Positions 35,714 through 48,800 of a DNA stretch of 64,000 bases are shown here, one piece after another. Positions within the stretch are counted from its first letter, which is position 1. Every line of letters starts with the position of its first letter. The notes below the pieces were generated by a model. It did not search any database, was not told where the DNA came from, and saw nothing but the letters and a program-made list of their open reading frames with translations. The stretch is from Chondrosia reniformis (Eukaryota; Porifera; Demospongiae; Chondrillida; Chondrillidae), in NCBI GenBank assembly GCA_947172415.1, contig OX359189.1:9066501-9130500 (forward strand), written 5' to 3'. The position numbers and the translations under genes are program-made.

Positions 35714-37808
35714 CCTAGATAGACATGCATAAACACACACAGAGAGAAGCCTATCTCCCTTAATCTGTAAGACAGACCTGTTAACGGCAATTGATCTATA
35801 GCATGATTCTGATCCAGGATGGAAGTAGTTCCAGTACATCTGTTCATATCCTTCAGTTGTACCAACTCTTCTCAACATGGAGGATTTATGATCCCTCTCG
35901 AACCCACTATTTGGAAGCTCAATAATAGTCTTTCTTGGTGGACAGGGAGGGAGTTGAGAAAGGAGGTTTTCATCAATATTTTGAATACCATTAATTAACC
36001 AATCACTACAAAGTTGACTTAGGTTGGTACCAGAATCTGTCAGAAAGTACACTCCAGACCATTTCTTGGCTGTAAAAATTCCAGTGAGTGAGTTACCAAA
36101 TTTGGCAGACACTTCAAATATGACAGGAACTACATCATTAATATTTTGGGATGGTATTTTACCATCTCGATAAGGTGGGTTAACATTCACAGTTTCATCT
36201 TCTGCAATTGTATCAAGAACGTTCCATTCTCCAGTCACCACATCCATCTGATGAAGGAATATACCCACATTGGCAGACTGTTGGATGGAAATTGGTTGGC
36301 CAATTATTGACTACAATGTCTTGTGATGTTGTAAGCAAAAGTGATTTATCAGTTTCAGAAATAAAGACATCAACCTCATGGCCTCGATCAACAGGCACTA
36401 AAAATAAAACAATCAATCAAACTTCGAACATATACATATAATAGAACATGATCTGTATATTGCTGAATTAATATTGCAATTGTATATATACAACTATGTT
36501 TGCACTAACAAATATAAACATATCTATTGTCTTGAAACTGCACTCCGTCAGAATTGCTAGCTGTAAAGGCAAATAACACAACTCTAGAATCCCTAAAGCG
36601 GGGAGACACACAATAGGCTGTACTCTCATTTATGTACATTGCGTCAGCCTCAGTGCTTCCAAAAGCACACTTGATCAGAAAAGAAATTTGAAGACAATCA
36701 GAATCTAAAGTAATTGTCAAAGGTGTTCCACCGAGAACATGAAAAGAATGAGTACTGAGTGAGATACCACCTGAAACGATATGATACAAGATTATATTAT
36801 AAGGGTTTACAATCAAATTTCTATACTAGCTAGTGACTAACCAGTACAGTCAGCAAATACTAGTTGTTCCTGGTCAAGTCTAAATATCCAACTACCAATT
36901 ACTCCTGTATTTCCAGGAATAATGTCAACTATACCAACATTTTCAGTTTGTGAACCAGGTATTTCATAGCTGGTGACATTATCTCCGGCACTGTATCCCA
37001 TGAATATACTATATCCAGTTCGATTGGTCCAGTGTACTCTGTCTTCAGCATAATTGAAAATTGTCACTGTTACATCTCCATCCGTTGCAATCACAGCTTG
37101 AAAGGTGCTATTCTAAATTGATTCATTTATATATATCTATGTACCTCTTACTGTATTGGTGCAACATGACAATTATACAGGAAATTTGTAATAATCACAT
37201 GCTTTTAAAGTAAATTTACCATTGTGTCTTGATTGTAATATGTACTAATATTAATCCAAGTTACAACGAGTCCCCAGTTAGCATGGAAGCTTCCAAGGTT
37301 CAAGAAGGTGCTGGTTATCCGACTTATTTCAGCAAGAACTTGGCTATTGTTGAATGGCAACAGCAGTCTGTAGTGTACACTACCTCTGTCATTGTAATAA
37401 TAATAATGATTATTCCAAAAAGGCGCAAGAAAGGCATCTTCCATCCATTGGCGGTAATAAATTGGATGGCGGTAAAATGTGTAATATTGATCATCCTGAA
37501 AGTAAATTACTCCATCTCCGTATAGCTGGAAAAAAATAAAGCCTTTAAAGGACAAACAAATTTACGAAGTTGAACGTTTACTTACTAGGATATTATATAC
37601 TTACACTGATAAAAGAATACCTTTGACCGAAGAAATGAAAAGGATTATCTGAAACATTCAAAAATCGAACAGCATAGTAATGATCATAGAATATCTGATC
37701 TCCGTACTCCTCTCCAAAAGGGTACCCAACGAAGTTTTCAAAGGGAATTGCAGACGCTGAAACCAAAATTGTAAGCGTCACAGCAACTTTGCCAAAGTTT
37801 GCCCACAT
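33530..37808 (-). pseudogene. Gene I: NIDO-TIG-AMOP-VWD-EGF-EGF secreted-type gene, frameshifted
   Basis: Eleven exons: 37605-37808 (signal peptide MWANFGKVAVTLTILVSASA and NIDO start), 37220-37525 and 36842-37112 (NIDO), 36510-36770 (TIG/IPT-like), 35778-36397 (linker and AMOP), 35367-35611 (AMOP end), 34721-35287 (VWD, VYGDPHLVTLDGYKYTFNG), 34355-34609, 34176-34271 (EGF1), 33837-33950 (EGF2), 33530-33765 (ends NKYT). The layout is like MUC4/mesothelin-type NIDO-AMOP-VWD proteins. Two lesions: exon 5 changes frame after NNWPTNFHPT (about 36280) and then stops at 36213. The exon 7/8 junction reads T|GA, a stop, where gene J has T|GG. Exon lengths sum to 3175, not a multiple of three. No TM exon is found. 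A pseudogene or an assembly with errors; most exons are still well conserved. Confidence 0.72.
35679..35713. repeat. GATA microsatellite
   Basis: About eight tandem gata/agat units in an intron between the two AMOP exons of gene I. Confidence 0.95.
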
Positions 37809-38394
37809 GCCTAAAGAAAGTTCTTTATGGGAGTAAATGATGGCGTTTACTGAATTAACTTCCGCTTCGCCCTTCCTCGTTCTGCATAGATTAACGAGAA
37901 TTCCTGTGTATATCTCTATATTGGTTATGTAAACTAACTCGTATACACTTCTCCATGCAAATGTACTAATTACGTATACATCCGGATCCCTATATAGCTA
38001 TTTAAAGGGTTAGTAGGTCAATATATATATATATAGATCCACTCATTTGTCGACAAAACCTAAGCTATGTACTCATATTATATAGCTGCATGAAGGAGAC
38101 TGGGTTGTCTTTAGTGTTAAAGCTAGCGCTGGATGTATAGATTATAATACCGCTCTTAATACAGTACCATTTTTATTATCCCACAGACTTAGAGAAATAT
38201 CCTATGTAACAGAACAGAATTGATGAATTTATTTCGACCATTGGATGTAAGTATACACATGACATTCATGATCGAATTCATTCATCTTAATACAGCACAT
38301 GCAGCAACAAATTAAAATTGTCCCTATGCTACATTTATTGTTTCATGTGTATGCATTTGGCTATGTTATTTCATCATATATACGTATAATATAC
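37809..38394. other. Spacer between genes I and J
   Basis: AT-rich, no exon seen. It carries a minus-strand AATAAA at 38334-38339 that fits gene J. Confidence 0.55.
38334..38339 (-). terminator. Candidate poly(A) signal of gene J
   Basis: Minus-strand AATAAA 56 nt past the stop at 38395. Confidence 0.5.
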
Positions 38395-41300
38395 TCAATC
38401 TTCAATTTTGCTCATCTCAGCAAGAATATCATATATTTCATCTGCTACATAGAGAGGATTCCCTTTAACCTGGGCTTCCTCTATGTCATATAGCCCATGG
38501 CCAGCTGCTCCTATACATAAAGACTGCATATGTCATAAATATGTCATTAATATATACTTATGTATATACTACATATAACATTGCATGCTTGAAATGAATA
38601 AAATAGTATTATCATGATCAAGTATATAATATATATATACAGTATGACTTTCAAATAGTGTACCCTTACACAGGAATTTGATATATACAAACCTGCAGCT
38701 GGTGAGGGGTGATGATCTTTATTCTTGCATTTGCAAAAGTAACAAACAACAACAAATACCACTGCAAACACTCCAATTATTACTACTGCTGGTACTACTG
38801 TAGCCACAATCAATGGAATATCCAGAGTATTAGAAACAGTTACTATATATAAGGCATATATAAAAGCTTTTTTACATTAAAATTATATACGTATATACAT
38901 AAGTGTATATGTATGTTTGCTATAAATACCTTCAACCACGTGCACCATGTTACAATATCTTCCAAAGTATCTCTCTTGACAGGTGCAAATGTATGTACCT
39001 GCATGTTCCCTACAAGTACCTCCATTACCACATGGATTGTAGCTACATTCTCCATACACTGTGTAGTGATTATATAAGGTTATATACATATTAAAATAAT
39101 AATAAATATTTAATGACTACAATAATGTTTATTTATGTTAGTTTGTAGGTCACTGAAAAAATAACAGAATTACAATATGTACCTTTTTCTTCACAAAGAT
39201 CACCACGGTAACCAGTAGGACAAGAGCAGGTATCATTAGCAACACAAGGTCCATTTTCACAAGGAGGATCACAGAACACTACATATATACAGTACATGCA
39301 AGTATTTGGGAGGAGAATAAGCAATATTCGTGCACCGTATATATACATTAACCTATATTGCATGTCTTACCAGGTTGACTGACGTTGGCAATGGTATCTA
39401 AAAGTTGTCCTCCAATGAGTGTAGTTAGCCCAAAACTAATATCACCTGTGGCAGCTATGTCATAAAGACAGTAGATGTCTCCTTGACACATCTCCTCTGC
39501 CTGCTGCTCCAAGGCTGGATCAGTGAAAGTCACTTCAAACATTGGAGTGAACTCTGGATCATAGTAATCTGACCAGAAGTCAGTAGTGTAGTCGAATAAG
39601 CTACTGTTCTCATTGTCAATGATCCCTAGTATGTAAATATCACAAATAATTAGCTCCTTCTATAGTGAACAAACAAGTTTTATCTATAGCATATATATCA
39701 GACTATGTAAATGTAAAATTACACCTCAGAAGACCCAATAGAAGAAAATTTCAAAGGATAATTGATGAAACAACTTAACTCACATGTGACTCCAAAATTC
39801 CAATGAATGGCTTCTAAAGTGGAATTCAGTGATAGAGGTGTAGCACTATTCTTAGGTAAAAGGTCATCAGTTTGGTCGTCATTGAAGGAGCCTAATAAAC
39901 CACTAGTTTTGTTCTTAAATGAGTCTGGTATAGCTATGATTACTGCTGACACATATGGATTTCCATTTGAGTCAAATTCCTGTTCCAACTTGATGTAGAC
40001 TCCACTGGTGAAAGTTGCAGAGTAACTGTTATTCTGTTCTCTTCTCACAATGACATTAATAAAGATTGCTTCTTCACCATTTTCCATTTCAAGTGCATCA
40101 CCATCCACCACAGGTTGGAGAACAGAGAAGAGTTGAAACTGAACAGCATCAGAATCTGGTTGCTTGGCAACAATGGCTGTGAAGGTGGTGGCTGTTGTTG
40201 ATCCACCTCTAATAGTAGGGGCTTCCTCCATTCTCCCTTGTATTGTTAGGCTGTCATCATCAGTTTGGAGGAGAGTGTACTCTCCTTTTCCATTAAATGT
40301 GTACTTGTATCCATCCAAAGTGACCAAATGAGGGTCACCATACACACAAGCTATATATGTACATGCATACATACATGAAAAATAATGTACAGGGAATATA
40401 GTTCTGTTTGCTATTATTTTGTGGTGAAAGAGACAAACCTGGAGGTGATGGACGGACATAGTCATTTCCATCATCTGAAGGTCTCTTTAAAAAATAGCGG
40501 TCACAGTTCTTTGATTCGCAACAATATATAAAAGGCTGAAGGTCATTCATGTGGTGTTTGGCAATGGAAGCAGCATCTCGATCATTTGGAGTAGAATAGT
40601 GAGCTGATCCTCCACCATATTCTACTAGAAGTTCACCATCCTCTTTGTAACAGCAATACTGACTATTGCCATCACTGTATATACAGCAAAGAGTATATTT
40701 ATCATTGGAAATTATAATGCATATAATCACATGTATATATACTCCTTATAACCTGTACCTGTTAACTGCAATTGATCTATAGCATGATTCTGATCCAGGA
40801 TGGAAGTAGTTCCAGTACATCTGCTCATATCCTTCAGTTGTACTAACTCTTCTCAACATGGAGAACTTACTATCCTTGCCAAATCCACTGTTTGGAAGTT
40901 CAATGATTGCTTTCATTCTTGGACATGCTTGTAGTGAAGTTGAAGAATTATCACTTACATTTGCATTGCTAAACCAATTGTTGCAAAGCAAAATCAAGTC
41001 AGTAGTAGATTTATTTGCTAAAAAATAGATACCAGACCACTTCTTGGCTTTCAATTTTACAAAAACTGTGAATATTACAGGAATTGTATCGTTAGGAATA
41101 ATATAAGTAGCCGTAATTGGTGGACGTAATTTTTCCAATTGATATGATTCTTGTGTCTCATTTATTTCATCGTTACCTACAACATCAAAGCAAATATTCC
41201 ACTCTCCTGTTGTTAAGTCCATACAGTATACACGTATGCCTTTTTTTTCATTCTCTGTTGGATGGAAATCATTTGACCACTTAAACGTAATATTTTGTGC

Positions 41301-44300
41301 TGTATTTAACAAAAGGGATCTATTATCATTGAAGACGTTCACTTCATGGGCTTGATCAACAGGTACTATATAAATAAATAGATATAATAAATAATAATAT
41401 AATGTTAATCATTACTTGCAACTTTTAAAACTTATACGTAGATATATAGATGGTCCAAATTGATGATAACTTTCTATAAGTTCAATACAGTGCATGATCA
41501 CATGTTTCTTTTTATTCCTGTTTTAGACATATATATACATGCAGACATTTTGGTATATGTATAAAGGATTAATGAATCCATTTAATATGCTGCGTATGTT
41601 ATGCATGTTCATAGTGCTTACAGATAGATACATATTTTCTCCATTTGAAAGTTTCCGTATTGCTGATTATAATTGTAAAGGTAAACTGTACAACTCCAGC
41701 AGATTTAAACTCAGGAGAGATACAATATGCTGTGGTCTTATTTATGTATTCTGCATCAACTTCATGATCAGTGTCTTTAAAAGTACATTTGAGAGATGAA
41801 TTTTCTAGAGTGTTTGACTCCAAAGTAACAGTCAGAGGTGTTCCTCCAAGAACATGGAAGGAGTGGGTACTGAGTGATATTCCACCTAAATTGGAATTAT
41901 CAATACACAATAATCAGGTAACCTCTGTATGTTTTTATTTATACTTCTGGTTGTTATACATTTGCCTGATATATAGTGGAACCTGCATGTCTAACCATGG
42001 GACCTATTTATCTGGCTGCATTAGACAGGTGGCCGCATTATAAAAGGATACTTGATGAATTTGAATTGTTTTTGAGTAAACCGAGCTGTTGGTCTTGGAT
42101 TTGAATTAGAAGTACCGTGTGCATGTGTATCGTTTTAGCGATTTACTTGTACAAAATTGGAGCTTTGTTAATATAAATAGCTTGTAAAATATTTATTACT
42201 ATATAAATTTGTTCTTTATCAGACTTGTTACTCGTGTTATAAATGCCGGATACAAAGGTAAAACCTCTTTGGACTCAAAAAAAGGTGACCGTATTATATG
42301 CATTAGATGGGTGACCGCATTATCAGGGTTTAAATGTGTACGAAGTAGAGTCTACAGCGTAACCTTTTGGGACTTGATTCAGGTGACCGGTTTAAGCAAG
42401 GGGCCGTCCTAGAGATAGAGGTTACCATTCATGCAAGTTCCACTGTATATACATACCCCACAACCGTGGCAATGAATTGATTAGGGGGGGGGGGGGGCAT
42501 TATCTATACATAAAGTGCTGATTAAGGAGACATATAGTGTGAACATATTTATATATAAGTGAAGTAGATCTTATGCATTCATTTTCTTTGTTACAATTAG
42601 TTTCAGTCACTGAAGCAAATATAATGCCTTTCTGTTCTTAATTTTAGCCATACCCAGGCTGCCCAAAGAGCTGACAATGGTGTATAACACAATTCCCTTT
42701 TGGCTCAGACTTCATCTAAATAAATTATTAGAGTAATCTGCTAATTACGTAGCTGCATTTACCATAGCAACAGTTACTAAGCATTCAATTTAAAAGAGAG
42801 GTCATTGTTTAGAAGTACACTGAGGTCTCTATACACTTGTGTGTATGTTTTCCCTAAGTAGTCAGCCCTTGCATATTAGCCATATATTAGGGGCGCCACC
42901 AGGCGCCCCTATACTGTTTTCAGAAATTGTGTTAACGTATGGCTTCCTGTTCGTAACCTTGCAACATATACATGCTACACTATGCTTGCATGGCTTTTAT
43001 TGATTATACATAAAAACTTAATTTTACCATTTACTAACTTTTTCTCTGCATATATAGTTACAATAGTTAGATAGTTATGACAGCCCCTTATATTGTTTTC
43101 ATTTGCCGATTACGTTGTATGGCTTCGTGTTACGGAAAGATAGATATATCTATACGCAACTATCATAACACTTATTTTATACGTCGATATATGTATAATA
43201 CCAATTCATACGCAACTATTATAACACTTAATTTATACGTCAATAAATCGTTTTTGCAAATGGCGGCGTTCAGGAAGCTTTAGTTAACGAAGCTTTTCCA
43301 TCGTTATTTATACAGTTCAGGACACTTAAGCGTCCTCAATCGTTAAGATTATGAATTTTTATATTAAATCCCAACGAAGTGGCCAAGTAGTTCGAGTTAA
43401 TTTGTGCCGCCCCACGAGTTTTTAAACTCGAACTACTTGTTCATGAATAATATCATACCTTGAGAAAGATCTTTCAATTTAAGGCCTCCAGGATACCCAT
43501 AGGAGTTGTAAGATCCAAACCCGTAGACAAGAACTCCAATATTTGCTTTCATTGTTGCATGACCTAATACTTGTACACCCCCACTGATATTCACTTGAAC
43601 TCCGTATACTTCTATGACCCCTTGCCGCTTGATAGGTACAAATTTGTGACCGGTCATATTAAGTGGCTGTCCATTGAGGAATATTTCGGAAGGCTGGAAG
43701 AAATCTTTTGGAATGTACAGGTTCATGAAGTGGATGTAGTTCTGCACTCCATCAGGTACAGTAGCTAATGTGTATCCATTAGAATATTGGTCAACTGGAG
43801 GAATCATTGCCATAAATGGATCCGAAAGAACATTATCTACCTCTTGCCCAACTGAAAATTGTAACAAGATGATTCTTTTATCTCCTTCAATCCAGCAATA
43901 GTCTGTGCTTGATATATTAATGTCTCTGAATCCTCCTTCTTGAAGAATAAAGGATGCAGAATAACCAGACTGTCCATCACTCTGAGTACATTCAATTTGA
44001 ACAGTGGTGAAATCTTCTCCAGCCACTACTTTGAATCTGTCATAATCTAGTCTTGTTTTAAGAGGAACTGTAGCAAACCTCTTTCCCCAGTTCTGCACTG
44101 GAGGAATCTGTTCCACCAGATGATCACAATAACCAATATCAGGTGGTACATTAGTACACTGATGTCCAGTTATGAAAGAGATAGGTTTATCAGATATCAC
44201 TCTAGTTCCTGTGAGATCACCTTTTTGTCTTATTAGGAGTGATTCGTATTTATGTAGCGTTATTTGTGTAGTAGTTCCAGCAGCTGTGAATGTTGATCCA

Positions 44301-44873
44301 ATTGTTGTGTTTATATTAGGAGTTATGGAAATGTTTGTGTTGTTCTTGAAGGCAACTATTCCTATGAAGGAGTCAAACCTGCCCCACGGTGTAGCCATTG
44401 CATTGATATATTTGTATGTCCCTAACTCAATTGAAACCGATGGAAGGGCTAGAAATGCATCCGTAGTATGTTGTGCTTCATTTGCTCCATACACCACAAG
44501 TTTATGATCTCCTTGAGCCTTTACAATAATAGCTTTTCCTCTGTCAGTTGTGTTGACTAGTGCAAATGATTGATTAAAATGAATAGATGTCACATTGTTT
44601 GGCATTGCCACTCCTTCTTCATAAAACTCCTCAAACTGACTACTGATAGTGAAGGACACTGGATTATCTTCAGGAGTAGTTACAAAGACAGTGAATGTTG
44701 GGATAAAGTCAACATTTTCAAAGAACACTAAAGCAAACTCATTTCCTTCATTACTTTGAGCTACAAATAATAAGTATACATAAATTATAAACATATAAAC
44801 ATAATGTTTATTGCTTACCCCTACATACACCAAAAAAGGCAACAATTAGAAAGGTGTAACGGTTAAGTGCCAT
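38395..44873 (-). CDS. Gene J: IgGFc-TIG-AMOP-VWD-EGF-EGF-TM mosaic receptor
   Basis: Eleven exons: 44819-44873 (signal peptide MALNRYTFLIVAFFGVCR), 43459-44760 (IgGFc), 41622-41885 (TIG-like), 40759-41365 and 40439-40674 (AMOP), 39784-40350 (VWD), 39371-39625, 39183-39278 (EGF1), 38930-39058 (EGF2), 38693-38842 (TM), 38395-38510 (tail). They sum to 3777 nt, exactly 1258 residues plus stop, and every junction phase agrees. Rough residues: head 19-452, TIG 453-540, AMOP 541-821, VWD 822-1095, EGFs 1096-1170, TM ~1180-1205. The TM (VVIIGVFAVVFVVVCYFC) and tail (NPLYVADEIYDILAEM) differ from the other genes. The stalk is the gene I type, but an IgGFc head replaces NIDO. The joining intron is unusually long (1.57 kb) and holds two inserted elements, so two truncated genes remain an alternative; a transcript would decide. 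Confidence 0.68.
41974..42445. mobile_element. Tc1/mariner (pogo-like) MITE
   Basis: The ends are inverted: left (t)agtggaacctgcatg and right catgcaagttccactg, flanked by TA-rich sequence consistent with a TA target duplication. The length is about 470 bp and no transposase frame is seen. Internally it has related gtgaccgcattat motifs (near 42275, 42310 and, inverted, none). It lies in the long intron of gene J. Confidence 0.65.
42484..42497 (+). repeat. G14 homopolymer
   Basis: Fourteen consecutive G on the plus strand in an otherwise AT-rich intron. It could form a quadruplex, or be a miscalled length. Confidence 0.9.
42861..43438. mobile_element. Insertion unique to gene J intron
   Basis: Relative to gene H, sequence between the shared 35-bp block (42830-42860) and the head exon's donor flank (from 43439) is extra here. 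It contains a perfect 9-bp GC stem (aggggcgcc / ggcgcccct, 42889-42910). It ends in an inverted pair, aagtagttcgagtt (43386-43399) and aactcgaactactt (43425-43438). No coding frame is supported. The type of element is not recognised. Confidence 0.5.
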
Positions 44874-45870
44874 TTTGTTTGGCTATATATATCCCTGGTA
44901 AAATTTCCTTATTTGTGTGTACATATATAGGGCCACCCACATTCCTCCTACACTCTTATACATATTCATTAATCATCCATTTAAGGTATGGAGTTGCAAT
45001 AGCATTGTTGTTGTTTACATAATACTGTCATTGACAATTGCAAACGTAACCATACTTTCATGTAGTATATACGTATGTACAGTATGTTTATAGCTAATCT
45101 TTTTGACAAGCAAACTCATGATCATTTCCTTCATTATAATTACTATGAGCTAACAATCAAAGCATGCTACAGTCCTTACATATAAAGTATAAAGATTATT
45201 GATATTGGTTAAAATACTCAAATTGATTAACTGCACCTTCCACATATACGTAGTTATAGTTAGTACATAGTTGTTAGTACCATTTTTGTTATCCCATCTG
45301 TCAGTGTATTATGTTGTTCATATCCTGCTACACTCTTATGCATATTCATTTTACGTAGATATTTATTCTGAGAATTCCTTTATAGGAATTATAGAGATCT
45401 AGTCATCTCATATTAAGCCCACATACTCACATAATACATTAAATACATTTAATGCAACATTCATCAATTGAGAAGTGTTGTCCCTTTTGGGTATACGTAG
45501 CTAATTATATAAAACTGCTTTGGTACGTACGTACTTGATGAATTCTATATATATACTCTAGCTGAATGTGCGTGCTATATATGCATATACGTATAGTAAA
45601 TTGTATACATACAGTATTAATTGAAGACTATATATTATTAGCAGTGTTAATTAATTATGCATAACACTTTCATGAAGCTTTTCTATCAAGGAGCTACAGC
45701 TATATATACGTATGTAGTACTTGACTACCTCAATTATAATGCTATACATTTTATTCCAATTATTCCATTTTATGGTATGCTGTCAATACAAAACACAATA
45801 AAAAGAAAGCAAGTAAAATACTTGAATGATATTGATACCAATATAATTCAACATTTATTAGTAACTAGTT
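44874..45870. other. Spacer between genes J and K (copy at 10512-11482)
   Basis: No gene seen. It contains a minus-strand AATAAA at 45854-45859, 12 nt past the gene K stop. Confidence 0.6.
45854..45859 (-). terminator. Candidate poly(A) signal of gene K
   Basis: Minus-strand AATAAA 12 nt past the stop codon at 45871; conserved in the orphan tail at 11466-11471. Confidence 0.45.
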
Positions 45871-48800
45871 TCAATAAATATATTCATAAGCAGGATTGTT
45901 TTCCATCTTTTCAGAACCAGGATCAATTTGATGAGAAGTATCTTCTAAACCAAAGGAAGCATGTAACAGGACAATGTAATATACATTTAATAATTATATA
46001 GACATAGAGAGGAGTGCTTGAGTGGATAGTTAATTAGATCTTAATCATTTCTTTAGACATTTGGTATAATGTTTGCAACATAAACACATGTACATACACA
46101 CAAATTGTATGCAGATATGTTGCAAATGTGTATTATGTAGTCTACACATATATACCTTTAGATGGTGTGGCATAATCACTTTCTCTTTTAGATCTCTTCC
46201 TCATACAACAAGCTACAACACATGCAACTATGAATATGATCCAACTGATTATCAGCAGTGAAGCTAACACACCAGATGAGGCTATCCAGGTTGTATCTAA
46301 ATCTGTATACAGAAAGGTAATAATTACATTTTACAGTTTATAAGTAGGAAAGTCAAGACTTAGTGTATTTACAGTACTAACTCTCAATTGTGTTCACTTT
46401 CAACTTCCTACTTTTACTGACCAAAACTACATTATGAAAGCAATAAGCAATTGTATCCACTCCAATGAGGTAAATAGTTGGCGTCAAATCTTCAATAATG
46501 TGGTATGTTTCATTCGTAGTTGCTTTTCTCAAACTAGACCCATCTCCACTCTGTTGCCATGTTACCTCATACACAATAGTGCATTGCTCAAAACATCCTA
46601 CACTATGGGACCACATTATGGAGATTGTACTCTCAGATATATTTAGAAGTGCCAATTTAGTAGGTGGATTGAAGGATTCAGCATCATCTATAAGTACATA
46701 CGTACGTACATACGTATATGTATTTAGAATAATTGTTATTTATTACATTTCAATTTTTAAAATGAAAAAAGGAAATTTGATACTTTATCACAAGGACAGA
46801 TGTACATACATACACACTCACCTCTAACTCTCACAGTCACAGGTTCACTCTCCTCCATACTACCATCAGCATACACAACAGCACAAGAGTAGTTAGCCTC
46901 TCCATTGAGGAAGACACTCTTTCTTGTTGTCACATTCACAACTGTCTCAGTATTACTCTGGGATACAACCATATGGTATGTATCAGGTAGATCAATCCTC
47001 TCTTCATCCTTCATCCACACTACAGGACTGGTCTGATTAAAGATGGGTCCACTTGATGCAGTATCAGTTATATCATGATGGTGACAGGTGAGTTTGACGT
47101 CTGTGTCATAACAGACTGGATTCTGTGAAATTTCAATTTGTATTGCATCTATAAATCAAGATTGAAACTTTAACAAATCTATAGTGCTATATATGTATAT
47201 ATAGGTCACCAACTCCTATTGACTTACCCAATGTTGTAATCTCCACCTCCACTGTATCACTGATAATATCTGGATACTGTACACTCTGTGCTGTGATCAT
47301 AAAGATGTAACTTGTACTCGTTAATGACTCTTCTGTGATGGTCTTGTTAGTAGTTGTATATGATGTACACTGAGATGGATTAGGTACTCCATTGACAAGA
47401 AGACAGTGAGTGATGTTGAAGAAGATGTCTTTATAGCACACTAGTTCATCATAATCCCAAGCTAGTGTCACAGTTCTGATTTTCAGCATATTCTTTACAT
47501 TGTAAGGTACTTTCAATGCTAAATAACATATGAAGTAATAATTGTTATATATATCCTCTATACATTTACAAGTTTAAGATAAGCGTTATATATATTTTAA
47601 AGTTCTCTATATATGTACGTATTTATATTTTAAAATGAAATATGCTAAACAAAAACAAACCAGTAAGTACTGATCGTTTTCTGTCAATTCTAAATATCCA
47701 TTTTCCATTAATTCCACTGTTTCCGCAACTAGTATCAAGTGCAGCAATGTTATTAGTCAAAGATCCGGGTACTTCATAAGTGGTTACATTATTTCCAGCA
47801 CTGTAACCTACTCTAACACCCTGACTACTTATCCATTCAATATCGGCATAGTTAAATACAGCTACTGATGCACTTCCATCTGTTATTATGGCAACTTGAA
47901 AGGAGTTGCGCTGTAATCACAAGCAGATAATTGAAATGAACTTGTATGTATATATACTGCCACTAAATACCTACGTAGTACTGAATGTCTTCAAATTATA
48001 TAATATAAACAGGCATAATACAATAGCAGATTGTAGCTATATAATATTTCTTAAGGTTTTGGTAGATCAATTGCAAAAACTATTGTCTGAAGTGCATGTA
48101 CTGCAAGTGAGTTGTGTTTTGCCGTTAAGCTTCACAATCTTTGCAACTCCCCAATATAAATCTGATCAAATTCACTTAAATAAGGTGGTGTGACAGTGGC
48201 TTCGATCCTGCACAATTTTCACTTTTAGGTAAGTACCCCACATGTTTTTACTTGCCTTTGGCATTCCTTTGTTTAGTGAAAATTGTGCATGAAGCCACAA
48301 CCACACCATGACCTCTCTTAATTAGATTTGGACAAGTTAAAACACCCTTGGAGCAGTTCATCACATTACATGCACCATCACATGGCTTTACACAGGATAA
48401 AGCGACAGTATTACATCATCATGAACGACCATTCATAGAAGAAAATGAGAAAGTGTGCAGACCTACCCTGCATCAACAGAGAACAATGAATGCTTAACAT
48501 TGACATATTTGTAGTTAAGGAGACATTACTCATTAAAGTACTGTATTTTTTATATTCATATGCCAAATGTATCACATACATATGCCATAAGTACATATCA
48601 CATTACTCATCACAAAATTACATCATCACACTCAACTCAATCATATTTAAAAGGCTTGTACTGCCCTCTCTTACTACACTAATAAAGACCTCTAGCTATA
48701 GGTTGAAACACTCAATATGTGGAAATCTGATATATAGGTACATATATATATACATACATAATATATAAATGTAAAACAATAATATATATACTTGTTTTGA

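Noticed and set aside
42484-42497. G14 as a functional quadruplex switch
   Set aside because: An isolated homopolymer in an intron with transposon debris; its length may be a sequencing artefact and nothing else supports a function.
38395-44873. Gene J as two independent genes
   Set aside because: No signal peptide lies before the TIG exon and no TM or tail follows the IgGFc exon; the joined model has matching phases and an exact codon sum. Kept as an alternative only.
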